Assembly: GCF_014839805.1 (NCBI RefSeq)
Contig: NC_051121.1
Span: forward strand, 1,967,116 to 2,031,115
Source: Manduca sexta
Taxonomy: Eukaryota > Arthropoda > Insecta > Lepidoptera > Sphingidae
Length of the DNA: 64,000 nt
Direction: 5' to 3'
The translations under genes and the position numbers were made by a program. Shown one piece after another: positions 38,498 to 49,600 of this stretch; positions within the stretch are counted from its first letter, which is position 1, and each line of letters begins with the position of its first letter. The notes beneath the pieces are model-generated. The model searched no databases. It was not told the DNA's origin and saw only the letters and a list, made by a program, of their open reading frames with translations.

Positions 38498-39591
38498 CTA
38501 TACAAACAGGGGCGGACGTAGCCTAAAACTGTGGGACAGGAAACAAATTTAGGAGCAGTGTGGGGGCACAAGGTACGTAACACAATTAATTTTAAATTAG
38601 GAAAAAAAATATAATAAATAGATATGAAAACAGTTTCGTCATAAGGACCTAGTAAAAATTCAAATGAATGCAAATCGCACCTTTAGAATGTATTTTACAG
38701 CCTAACATAAAAAAAATAACTATGAATGATAAGAACTAGATCTGCAAAGTGAACGGCATAGATTAATCCGAATTTCGTCGAAGCTCAACCAATATATAAA
38801 CTCTACCATCGACTATTAATTATAGAAAATCAGATTTTTTACTAAAATGGACATGATTTATTGAAAATGAAAATTGTACGTATTGTGTTTCTCTAATGTC
38901 TTTATAAGATCCCTTTAAAGTTCTACTTTATTCCATAACGCTGTTATGAACTATTGAATAACGATATCTTGCATTGTTCACATTATTGGCATTCTCCCGT
39001 GCCTTGTAATCAGCCGTCTTTAGTTTTCGTCCGCATTTCACAACACTTACCTCAAAATGCGTCACGTCCGATCAGTGGGCGTAAACAACAATATAATATC
39101 ATCATTCACTCAAAACATATCGATTAACAATACAATGAAAACAAATGTTTCAATTATGTTCCAAGAACAGTACAAACGATTACGTAAGAGTTTTGAAAAA
39201 CTATTTTTGACTGCCTTATCCTTTCCTAGATTTCCTTTTAATTAAAACTCGTAAAAAAATCCAATAGGGTATTCTTTTTCACAAAGATATGAGCAGAATA
39301 TGTCCATTAAGTGCCATTCTAAAATTTTACCGTTTTTTTTCTTAAGTTGTTTTATCGAGATGAAATGATCACTTCAATTTCCTTTGCCGAGATGAAGAGT
39401 TGCGAGCCGCGTGACTACTATTGTAAAAACATGACCAACAAAAGTTTATGTAGAGTGAAGAAACTAACTTTAAAGCAGCCAAAAAGGTTAGGATTATCGA
39501 TGTAAATTACATAAATAAATTGTACTGAAACACTATAGAAATCAGGTCTAAAGTCTATTGTAATAATGCTAAAGGAAATATATTGGGAGTG

Positions 39592-39803
39592 CTAACTTCT
39601 CAGATGCGTGGGCAGCGGCTCCAAAGTTGGTTTGTCCATGTCTCCCTCGTAGATCTCGCGCGCCACCTTCATCAGCTCGGTGTCCTTCATGGCGAGCTTT
39701 GCAGCCTGTGGCGGGGGAGCTTCCTCTTGCTCAACCTTCTCACTCTTCGACACGCATGGCCTCTTCTTCTTTTCGCGCGGTTTGAATGGACGGGTTTTGA
39801 ATT
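39592..39803 (-). CDS. Exon 4 (last) of the 149-aa gene
   Basis: 212 bases, acceptor ATATACAG|AA, ending at a TAG stop at 39592-39594. It encodes a basic segment (FKTRPFKPREKKKRP), an acidic/proline linker (EKVEQEEAPPPQ) and a helical C-terminus. No close AATAAA was found downstream. Confidence 0.85.
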
Positions 39804-41057
39804 CTGTATATTTTGGTTTGGAATTAAGTTATTACAAATTCATTACAAGGAAATCCTAACGTTACAAAAATATGATAAATATCGTGACGACGCAGCTCTC
39901 AATTAGACAAAATTGTTTCACACCGATGTATGAAGCGTTAAACAGTGATTTTGTACCATTGTTTAATAAAGTACTACCATCTTTTTAATACTATCATAAT
40001 TATTGATATGTTTAAAATTCTGTGTTTTTAAATACAATAAACCTGGCGATAAATGAGCACAGTAGTCGTTGTAGTAAGTTGACTGTCCGCGCAGGCTTCT
40101 CATCGTACTCTTTATGAAAGCTTCTATCTCCTCGTCCGTCCATGCTTTCTGGAAAAAAAGAACAATTGTTAAAGTACATAAGGAATCCGAATGAAAATGC
40201 ACTTACTAACAGGTTTGAAAACATGTTAAATTATAATTATTTATTCGATATTTGATACTTTAGACAAGATTTTATGTGTTTTTTAAAATAACTCAGTGGC
40301 AGGTGTGTGAAGTAGGTAAGGAAGTTGGCGGTGTGATTGATACCCCCGTGCCTCAGAAGCGCCTAAAGCCGTCGGTCCTGCGCCTGATCTCTCTCCGGTC
40401 ATGTCGGATCGCCGTCTCAGCGGACTATGAGAGTGAAGGAACAGAGAGTGCACCTGTACACACACACACCTATGCACTATATCCCGCGTACTTGGCTGAT
40501 CTACGTTGATATTGGCCGCCGTGGCTAAAATTCGGCTAGGTAGGAATCAATCAATCAATATCAAGAATACTTACGTCCTCTGTTCCCACTTTTGGATCCA
40601 ACCATTTTCCTTCTAATTTCGCCCACCTGTTCTCTGGCCGACACCTAAAAGTTAATAATGACTTAACTGCGTGCAGCGTCATATGGCTCGATGAATAAAG
40701 GTATTAGACACCTTGGAACCACATATCATTTTACTCAAGAATGGTTAAATTAATTAAGTACCAACTTGTCTTAAGAATATTCCTGTATTAACTACAACGC
40801 AGCCCCCATTTCGCTGACATCTGTGCATAAGTGGTGATCATTTTACAACATTAAATCTTCGTTCCTCTAATGTCATCGCATTAATAGAACTATGAACATG
40901 TTTCCTAGTGCATGTTATGCTTCGTCATACCTAGTTCAGTGTAACCTGCAAGAGGATAAGTTCGGCGAACTCCACAAATATAACCTAATACTCACATCTT
41001 AGTTTTCCTGATGGGATGTTGGCGAAATTCATCGAAATATTCCGTTAAAAACGACAT
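39592..41057 (-). CDS. Unrecognised 149-aa protein, four exons, complete
   Basis: Four minus-strand exons splice in phase to a 149-residue protein starting MSFLTEYFDEFRQHPIRKTK and ending EPLPTHLRS. Exons are 40996-41057, 40575-40644, 40043-40148 and 39592-39803. Donors are GTGAGT, GTAAGT and GTTTAT; all acceptors are AG; junction phases are 2, 0 and 1. Features visible are a Trp-rich segment (RWAKLEGKWLDP), an acidic helix (KAWTDEEIEAFIKSTMRSLR), a basic patch (RPFKPREKKKRP) that could be a nuclear signal, a Pro/Glu linker, and a helical tail (MKDTELMKVAREIYEGDMDK). No signal peptide or membrane segment is seen. I do not recognise the family and assign no function. Codon and splice coherence make it very likely a real gene. 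Confidence 0.85.
40043..40148 (-). CDS. Exon 3 of the 149-aa gene
   Basis: 106 bases, acceptor after a strong pyrimidine tract (TTTTTTTCCAG|AAA), donor CCAG|GTTTAT, which is a weaker donor. It encodes KAWTDEEIEAFIKSTMRSLR and then GQSTYYNDYCAHLSP. Confidence 0.85.
40290..40545. repeat. Interspersed repeat in intron of the 149-aa gene
   Basis: The segment with AAGCCGTCGGTCCTGCGCCT, CTCTCTCCGGTCATGTCGG and TTGGCCGCCGTGGC resembles a repeat I remember as common in lepidopteran introns. It sits between exons 2 and 3. Class is uncertain, possibly the end of a non-LTR element. A short CA run is included. Confidence 0.6.
40575..40644 (-). CDS. Exon 2 of the 149-aa gene
   Basis: 70 bases, acceptor CTTTTAG|GTG, donor GAC|GTAAGT. 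It completes Met and encodes CRPENRWAKLEGKWLDP then KVGTED. Confidence 0.85.
40996..41057 (-). CDS. Exon 1 of the 149-aa gene
   Basis: 62 bases from the ATG at 41057, ending in phase 2 before the donor AAGAT|GTGAGT. It encodes MSFLTEYFDEFRQHPIRKTK plus two bases of the next codon. A TATAAAT lies 38 bases upstream of the ATG, but a TATA-driven start would leave almost no 5' UTR, so the true start site is open. Confidence 0.82.
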
Positions 41058-42104
41058 CGTTCACACTTTAAAATTTACGGTTTCTTTTAATTTATAGCCC
41101 GAAAAATTATGCGTAAAATTCCATAATAAACGACCGCATGTAAATAAATGTAGATAATCAAATATTTTTTACTTGTTTATAGGTTTGTTTATGACGTTTG
41201 TTTGTGGTTAGTTCAGGTTAACGTTGTGGACTGAGCTTATATTTTTTTCTTTCAAACTTTCTTTCATAATGATGATCAATTTATCGCAGTTTCGCGTGTC
41301 ATTCGGTCGCGGTTTTTTTCCAGGCGTCGTAAACATTTTATTTCCCTACCGTAACTTTATTGCTCGCGGTTAAATGAAACGTCAGAAATCACAACAAAAT
41401 ATCCAATGCAGCAATGATATAAAAAGGTCGCATTAAAGGTTAATGCTCGCTTTAAGTCTTAGTGTTATGGAAAATACGAATAATAGAAGTATGCATTGTT
41501 AATTAGTCTATGCATATCCAGGTCAATTACGTCCGAATTCGGTGATAAGAGTACAAACTTGATTTCTTGATAGTATCTTTATAGAATGCGGTCATGTACA
41601 ACTCATTCAATAAAATGAATATGCGATGGCTACCAGACGAAGTCAATTCCTCAGCAACAATTCAAAGATAAATCACCAATTGACTGACTTTTTGAATCAC
41701 ATATTTTATTCAGACAGGTAGGTACAAACAGAAATAGTAACACCAGACTGATTCCACCACATCAATATAAACCAAGACCTTTACTACTCTCAGCCAAGAA
41801 AATAAATACATACGCAATAATGTTTATCTACGTTCATTTGAATTAATTTACTTAAATTACCAGCACCAAATAGATGTATACAAAATGCAAATACATAGAT
41901 ATAAATAGACTTTTCCTTCATTGATTATGGTTTCATGTACAGCAGTAGAAAACTGATTCAAAAAAATATGCCCAAAATTATTTCCTAATAACAAAGCGTG
42001 CTAAGATTATAACTGTTTAATGTCTGTGATTAATAATTACCTTGCAAAATGATTGTCAAATTCAGCTCAGCAATATTTGGTAACATATCAAATGTTGTCG
42101 TCCC

Positions 42105-42190
42105 CTGCAGCGGTTTCCTGCGACCTTTGCATCGCAGCTGCCGTGCCGCGCGGGCCGCCGCCGCCGCAGTTCGCGAGCGTGACCGCGACT
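42105..42190. promoter_or_regulatory. CpG-dense patch upstream of the 149-aa gene
   Basis: GCCGTGCCGCGCGGGCCGCC and GCCGCAGTTCGCGAGCGTGA lie about 1.05 kb upstream of the 149-aa gene's ATG on its strand. It could be that gene's promoter or non-coding first exon; a possible minus donor (GCAAG|GTAATT) lies near 42043. Confidence 0.35.
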
Positions 42191-42589
42191 CATAAATCAA
42201 CCAATCGTCGTATTTTTAGACTTACACTTTGTCGTAAACTTGTATCTGGTTTTTGAAGGTTATACGAATGAAAATATTCTGCAATCAACACAAACCTATT
42301 TACTGTTTAATAGGCAAGTGTGTAGCAATGAAATAAGTAGACAATAATATAATGAATTAAATGTCGACTTTTTAGAAACTGAGGCAGTTCGCAGTAAGTG
42401 TAAGTAACTTACTTACTTTAGCTATGATAAAACTTTTTTAGAAGACTACCATTTGTGTTTAGCGAATATTTGTATTCGTCAATACGTAAATCCAATATTT
42501 GTTACATCATGAATGAGACGAATCTAGTCCGCCCGAGAGCCCGGCTGGTACTGATGTGTCCAACCTCGCCATTTACTCTCACTCAGGCT

Positions 42590-44366
42590 CACCGCAACTT
42601 TCCGCGGTCCCCGTCGCTTGCACGTCCAAGCGACCTGTTTCGCCTGACCCCAGCGAATCCCAGTCTAGGGCCGCGACGTCGGACCCCGACGAGGACGGCT
42701 TCACGACCATAAGGAGCGGGGAAAGGAAGAAGTAGCGGAGCTCGAACGCCCCTGCTGCTCCGCGGCCTCCAAACCCCCACCTCGACGAAGTCGTCGCCAC
42801 CAACGCAATCCCAACCCTAGAGGCCTAAAAAGCCACCGAGGGTTAATATGCAGCTCCCCGAAGGTTTACCCTTCAAACACTCTTTGATGCGCTGACCAAC
42901 GAGCGCATCAACATTCCCACCAATTCGTGAAACAGTAGCCACAAACTACTGTCCCTCCAGCCCGGGTCTATCAACGACCACCGGGCGCTAACCAAGTTTT
43001 TAGATAGCAAAGGCTAATATTACTATACTTTCGCGCTCCCGGACGGGCGCCGTTACAGGTATGTCATCCGAGGCATACCTACACAAATGTCGACCAAGGT
43101 CCAACAAGGCCTCCAGGCCCCTTGGCCTAGAAATGCCCTTGCATTTCAGCCCTAGTGGTGCACCGGGTGCCCCGTCAACCCCGCGCGTCACGACCAGGCA
43201 CTCAATATGAGATGGTCCTGGTAGTTCTAGGTTCCCCAGATGACGTCAAGTCATTGCACGAGATCCGCGATATCTCGGGTCTCGGCGGCTTCACCGTCGA
43301 AACACCTCATAAGAAAAATCAGGTAGGGCAGTGTCACAACTGCTAAAAATTCGGCCACAATTCGCGTGGCTGTCGCCTTCCCGCCAGGTGCGTCAAGTGC
43401 CTCGGCGAGCACGGCACGTCTGAGTGCCCGCGTTCCAAAGATAGGTCCTAGTGTACGGAGCCGCCTTCGTACACAAATTGCCGGCAATCCGGCCATCCGG
43501 CCAATTACCGGAGGTGCCCACGGGCACCCAAGTACAGGTCTCAATTTAGGGCTCTAAGAGCCAACCAGGCCCCTCAGGCCGAGAAGTTCGTTTTGGCCTC
43601 TGCCCCGGTGCGTAATCCGTGGTTTCCCACCGCGGTACGCGCCGACTCGCTTTCTGAGGCCCAGGGCGGTGATTCTCCCGGAGAATCTCCCGCCACCCCG
43701 GCCACTACAGCCCCCTCATCAGTTGCGGCCCCAGGTTCCTGCTCCCGTCCCAACGCCCTCGACCTTCAAGGCTACCTCTTCCAAGGTAGCCCAGTCGAAA
43801 GCTCCCGCTCCCACTCCCAAACTTCAGGTGGCGGCGATTCCGGGATCTAATGGCACGGCTTCCTCACCACAATTCGCCTTCTCTCTGGCTTCTCCAGAGA
43901 TCATCCAACTGCACGCCATGGTTCACGACCGCGCGTGTAGAATGAGGGCTCTGGGACATTCGGATCCCGTCCTTCTTACCGAAATCTACAACATCCAGCA
44001 ACGCCTCTTCCAGCTTACGCTGAAATCCATTTTCTCTCCGTAATGGCCTCACCAAACGGAAATTCCCCTTCGCGGACCAAGCCCCGCTCCCTCAGAATGG
44101 GCTTTTTCAACCTGAACGTTATTAGCACTCGTAACGAACGTGTGTCTCAACGTGCATTCCCTGCAAGTGTTACATGAGTTAGACTCAGACCACAGACCTG
44201 TGATCCTCTAGGCCCCAAAAACGGTCCCTCAGACACAGGTCTTGACGAACAGGTGAAGATGTCGGCGAATTGGCGCCTCTTGAGCCCCAAGCTCGCAAGA
44301 TTCCGCCCATCATAGCGACTCGCCAGGAAACGACCGGCGCGTTTCGGCGCGACGCAGAATTTGACG
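42590..44366 (+). pseudogene. Jockey/CR1-type LINE relic: gag ORF1 and deleted endonuclease ORF2
   Basis: Decayed plus-strand coding sequence. From about 42682 it reads DPDEDGFTTIRSGERKK, as seen near the start of non-LTR gag proteins. Around 43210-43350 it reads MVLVVLGSPDDVKSLHEI and GGFTVETPHKK, the pre-knuckle PRE_C2HC region. Then come CCHC zinc knuckles: C-x2-C-x4-H-x4-C at about 43332 (with an in-frame stop inside), CVKCLGEHGTSEC, and a third with its first Cys lost. A Pro/Ser/Ala-rich tail runs to about 44040. ORF2 begins at about 44041 with LRMGFFNLNVIS, the endonuclease start, but jumps near 44155 to VLHELDSDHRPVIL, the end of the endonuclease domain. Most of that domain and all reverse transcriptase are missing. 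Several stops and frame breaks show it is dead. Confidence 0.85.
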
Positions 44367-44711
44367 ATAATGACTAATTGAATTAATATCGATATAACTA
44401 AATATCGATAATTTACCAAAGAGTAATTTAATGGTGTCCTAATAATAATTCTGTTATTAGGAGAATGCATTAAGGATAGAAAAAACACAGATTTAATACT
44501 TAAAATAGAAGAAGCTTTTATTTAAGTTATTTTAACGGTCTATTGGTCCTATATTACATAGCTAAAACACAATTGCCGAACACAATAACCGCAACTAATT
44601 TATGATTTAATACTTAATTCTACTTAACAATGTTTGATCAGGTTAGTGCATTTAGATCTTACAAAAAATATAACATTTATGCCTGTTACCAATCACCTTT
44701 CCATACCTTAA

Positions 44712-45063
44712 GGTGATAGCTTAAGGTCCATTTTCATACATTTTGTTTCACCTTTAATCTGGGTAACTAAACAAGTATTGACAAGTAAAGAATTTAAATT
44801 CACGTCTAGTTAGTGATTAGTTCTCGCAGTTGAAAACGTAAAATAATTAACATGCATGGATATTTCGGCCTTTAAAATTTCGTCGTATTAAATTTTAAAG
44901 GCCGAAATATCCATGCATGTTAATTATTGTTACGTTTTTCTTCAACTGCGAGAACTAATCACTAACTAGACGTGAATTTAAATTCTTTACTTGTAAATAC
45001 TTGTTTAGTTACCCAGATTAAAGGTGAAACAAAATGTATGAAAATGGACCTTAAGCTATCACC
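44712..45063. mobile_element. Palindromic MITE flanked by TTAA
   Basis: Two arms of about 170 bases meet near 44886 in an almost perfect palindrome. The ends GGTGATAGC and GCTATCACC abut TTAA on both sides (44708-44711 and 45064-45067). TTAA is the piggyBac target, but the ends lack the usual CCY start, so the superfamily is uncertain. Confidence 0.72.
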
Positions 45064-45972
45064 TTAAGAGGACACCTGTAGGTGAACAATGAACATATGA
45101 AACGCGTGTCGACGCAGCGCCAGTATGGGAAATGTCTCAACGCTCAGCAGTTAGGTGACCCTTAAAGAAGGAAGTAGACTGGAAGGCAGGCATTACTCTC
45201 CTTACAATAAGATTTAAAATAAGGTCAATTACTTAGAACACCAATTATGCTATAATTAAGTTACAATATACGAAACAATGCTATGAACGATACAGTACAA
45301 TGATGTGCAATATAATTCATGTTCTATATTATTTTCCATCTCATGCACACTTTTTTATGTCGTATTTAATTATTTTGCTTTAGAAAGTAATTTTGAAGAG
45401 CTTATAGATATTTTTCTACTTCTAAAACCAGGTTTCCAGTTCATATTAAATGTATTATACCACACTTAACGTAGTTTAGAGTAGAACAAATCAAAATGTT
45501 ATAAATATTGAGAATTTTTTGTCTGAATTTATTATGAAGGTTATATTAGTGCACGAATGTATTTCGATATATTATGTCTTATATAATGGTTATTGAAATA
45601 GCTAATATTATCATATAGTTTATGTGTTTTGGCCTCATTAGTGGTAAAAACGTAGTTACGTTACAAACTGCTTATAAAGATTTTTAAACAATACGGTTTT
45701 CATTCATACTATTTCCGAATCTCCTTACAAACAAGATAATAGTTTATTTTACAAAAATGACAATAATTATTTGCTATTAATTAGCTCGAATTCTACGTTC
45801 TTATATGTGGTAAAATTATATAAATATTTGTTATTTAAAATGTCTTACTAGAAAGAAGACATTATTTATCCGTGACGTCACATTTTCCTTTGCAATATAA
45901 ACTCTAATGAGGCACAATATTTTACAGATTTGATTAACAAATATTGTTAAATTAACATATTAATTTTATAAT

Positions 45973-46126
45973 TAAAGTATGTTTGTTAATATGCGATACG
46001 TTAGGTAGTCCGCCCCGACACCATGAAGGCTGCAGTCTTCGAAACGTCGGGAGAAAATAATAATATAAATTACCGCGATAAAATTCGTAGATTTATTTCA
46101 TAACACATGTTAACAAACATACTTTA
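45973..46126. mobile_element. Small MITE with 21-bp inverted ends
   Basis: TAAAGTATGTTTGTTAATATG at the left matches the complement of the right end with one mismatch. The interior contains CAGTCTTCGAAACGTCGGGA and ATTACCGCGATAAAATTC, also found in copies near 4830, 20715 and 58430. Confidence 0.6.
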
Positions 46127-46401
46127 CCTGTAAAATATGTTTACCACAATAAAATTTTACAACAGTACATTATAATTGTCATACTTGTACAGTATATACA
46201 CAATTTTAAAAGATAATTGATTCCGAGGGTATAAATGTTACAGATTAACATATTTAATGTAGAATACATGTCTGTTTGTTCTAAAAACTACTTCATTTAA
46301 CACCGCTAAAGCACACAACCAAAAATCTACAAAATAAATACACGGAACATAAGGTTAATCAATCGACACGTTAAAAGAAAACAAACGTATGTGTAAAAGA
46401 T

Positions 46402-46407
46402 TTTATT
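46402..46407 (-). terminator. Poly(A) signal of the NPAC/GLYR1 homologue
   Basis: AATAAA on the minus strand, about 80 bases downstream of the TGA stop. Position and strand fit cleavage and polyadenylation of this transcript. Confidence 0.6.
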
Positions 46408-46486
46408 TGGATCTATAATTATATTACATTATGATTAAAATGTCACTCGCACTTTGTGACGTATCGTTCATGGCATAGGGTTCAGA

Positions 46487-46686
46487 TCAGAACCTCGCGC
46501 GGATGTAGACGGCGGCGACGTCGTGGTTGGCGTAGCCGAGGCGCTTGGCGTGCTTGAAGATCTCGTTGGTGGTGGCCGTCAGCGGCAGCGACTGCTCCAG
46601 CGCGTCGCCCAGCCCCAGCGCCAGCTTCAGGTCCTTCTGCATGTGGGTCAGCGGCTGGTGCGTCGAGTACGACGACTCGATCATCG
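46487..46686 (-). CDS. NPAC/GLYR1 homologue, terminal exon
   Basis: 200 bases: two bases completing an Ala codon, 65 codons and a TGA stop at 46487-46489. The acceptor is TTCCACAG|CGATG. It encodes MIESSYSTHQPLTHMQKDLK, then LALGLGDALEQSLPL and ends DVAAVYIRARF. This is the helical C-terminus of the dehydrogenase-like domain. The GC-rich exon stands out sharply from AT-rich surroundings. Confidence 0.92.
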
Positions 46687-49600
46687 CTGTGGAATGCAAT
46701 CTTACTCATTATTCATCATTCCTATTTAATAACGATTTTAGTTAGTAATAAACTACAATTTGTCCTCCTGTCGCGTTGTTAAAATAACACATTATTTTTT
46801 TAAGCAACTGTTGGTACAATTAATCCCAAATTTCTTGAACATCTATATGTTATGTATGTATATGAATCTAATTTTTTTTTGTCTCTTGTGCTGCAGTGCG
46901 GCTCGCATAGCTTTAGCGATATAAAGCGCATGATATCGACAATAGAAAACATGTAATTATTTCACGCGCGTCATTGTATCTACTACAAAAAGTTTAAAAA
47001 TAACTACACTCAATACAATAAACTGATTAAATTCATAATATATATTTATAAAGCCAACACGTTTACTGTTCTTTCTGAGACCAATTCCAATTGGTCATAA
47101 GTGGGATAAAATATACTTTTCCCAGTACGTCGAGCAGGTCGGCCTGGTCGAGTCGATGAGTGAGTGGCACTGACCTCGTCCCTTGAGTATGAGGTGCGGG
47201 CTGGCGAGTGGCGTGAGCGCGAGTACGTCGAGCAGGTCGGCCTGGTCGAGTCGATGAGTGAGTGGCACTGACCTCGTCCCTTGAGTATGAGGTGCGGGCT
47301 GGCGAGTGGCGTGAGCGCGAGTACGTCGAGCAGGTCGGCCTGGTCGAGTCGATGAGTGAGTGGCACTGACCTCGTCCCTTGAGTATGAGGTGCGGGCTGG
47401 CGAGTGGCGTGAGCGCGAGTACGTCGAGCAGGTCGGCCTGGTCGAGTCGATGAGTGAGTGGCACTGACCTCGTCCCTTGAGTATGAGGTGCGGGCTGGCG
47501 AGTGGCGTGAGCGCGAGTACGTCGAGCAGGTCGGCCTGGTCGAGTCGATGAGTGAGTGGCACTGACCTCGTCCCTTGAGTATGAGGTGCGGGCTGGCGAG
47601 TGGCGTGAGCGCGAGTACGTCGAGCAGGTCGGCCTGGTCGAGTCGATGAGTGAGTGGCACTGACCTCGTCCCTTGAGTATGAGGTGCGGGCTGGCGAGTG
47701 GCGTGAGCGCGAGTACGTCGAGCAGGTCGGCCTGGTCGAGTCGATGAGTGAGTGGCACTGACCTCGTCCCTTGAGTATGAGGTGCGGGCTGGCGAGTGGC
47801 GTGAGCGCGAGTACGTCGAGCAGGTCGGCCTGGTCGAGTCGATGAGTGAGTGGCACTGACCTCGTCCCTTGAGTATGAGGTGCGGGCTGGCGAGTGGCGT
47901 GAGCGCGAGTTCGTCGAGCAGGTCGGCCTGGTCGAGTCGATGAGTGAGTGGCACTGACCTCGTCCCTTGAGTATGAGGTGCGGGCTGGCGAGTGGCGTGA
48001 GCGCGAGTTCGTCGAGCAGGTCGGCCTGGTCGAGTCGATGAGTGAGTGGCACTGACCTCGTCCCTTGAGTATGAGGTGCGGGCTGGCGAGTGGCGTGAGC
48101 GCGAGTACGTCGAGCAGGTCGGCCTGGTCGAGTCGATGAGTGAGTGGCACTGACCTCGTCCCTTGAGTATGAGGTGCGGGCTGGCGAGTGGCGTGAGCGC
48201 GAGTACGTCGAGCAGGTCGGCCTGGTCGAGTCGATGAGTGAGTGGCACTGACCTCGTCCCTTGAGTATGAGGTGCGGGCTGGCGAGTGGCGTGAGCGCGA
48301 GTACGTCGAGCAGGTCGGCCTGGTCGAGTCGATGAGTGAGTGGCACTGACCTCGTCCCTTGAGTATGAGGTGCGGGCTGGCGAGTGGCGTGAGCGCGAGT
48401 ACGTCGAGCAGGTCGGCCTGGTCGAGTCGATGAGTGAGTGGCACTGACCTCGTCCCTTGAGTATGAGGTGCGAGCTGGCGAGTGGCGTGAGCGCGAGTAC
48501 GTCGAGCAGGTCGGCCTGGTCGAGTCGATGAGTGAGTGGCACTGACCTCGTCCCTTGAGTATGAGGTGCGGGCTGGCGAGTGGCGTGAGCGCGAGTACGT
48601 CGAGCAGGTCGGCCTGGTCGAGTCGATGAGTGAGTGGCACTGACCTCGTCCCTTGAGTATGAGGTGCGGGCTGGCGAGTGGCGTGAGCGCGAGTACGTCG
48701 AGCAGGTCGGCCTGGTCGAGTCGATGAGTGAGTGGCACTGACCTCGTCCCTTGAGTATGAGGTGCGGGCTGGCGAGTGGCGTGAGCGCGAGTTCGTCGAG
48801 CAGGTCGGCCTGGTCGAGTCGATGAGTGAGTGGCACTGACCTCGTCCCTTGAGTATGAGGTGCGGGCTGGCGAGTGGCGTGAGCGCGAGTACGTCGAGCA
48901 GGTCGGCCTGGTCGAGTCGATGAGTGAGTGGCACTGACCTCGTCCCTTGAGTATGAGGTGCGGGCTAGCGAGTGGCGTGAGCGCGAGTACGTCGAGCAGG
49001 TCGGCCTGGTCGAGTCGATGAGTGAGTGGCACTGACCTCGTCCCTTGAGTATGAGGTGCGGGCTGGCGAGTGGCGTGAGCGCGAGTTCGTCGAGCAGGTC
49101 GGCCTGGTCGAGTCGATGAGTGAGTGGCACTGACCTCGTCCCTTGAGTATGAGGTGCGGGCTGGCGAGTGGCGTGAGCGCGAGTACGTCGAGCAGGTCGG
49201 CCTGGTCGAGTCGATGAGTGAGTGGCACTGACCTCGTCCCTTGAGTATGAGGTGCGGGCTGGCGAGTGGCGTGAGCGCGAGTACGTCGAGCAGGTCGGCC
49301 TGGTCGAGTCGATGAGTGAGTGGCACTGACCTCGTCCCTTGAGTATGAGGTGCGGGCTGGCGAGTGGCGTGAGCGCGAGTACGTCGAGCAGGTCGGCCTG
49401 GTCGAGTCGATGAGTGAGTGGCACTGACCTCGTCCCTTGAGTATGAGGTGCGGGCTGGCGAGTGGCGTGAGCGCGAGTACGTCGAGCAGGTCGGCCTGGT
49501 CGAGTCGATGAGTGAGTGGCACTGACCTCGTCCCTTGAGTATGAGGTGCGGGCTGGCGAGTGGCGTGAGCGCGAGTACGTCGAGCAGGTCGGCCTGGTCG

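Noticed and set aside
38308..38526. 72-codon plus frame rich in Ala/Pro
   Set aside because: Opposite-strand shadow of the candidate minus-strand exon, which has better exon boundaries.
42579..43544. Several minus-strand frames of 60-100 codons
   Set aside because: Shadows of the GC-rich LINE gag relic on the plus strand.
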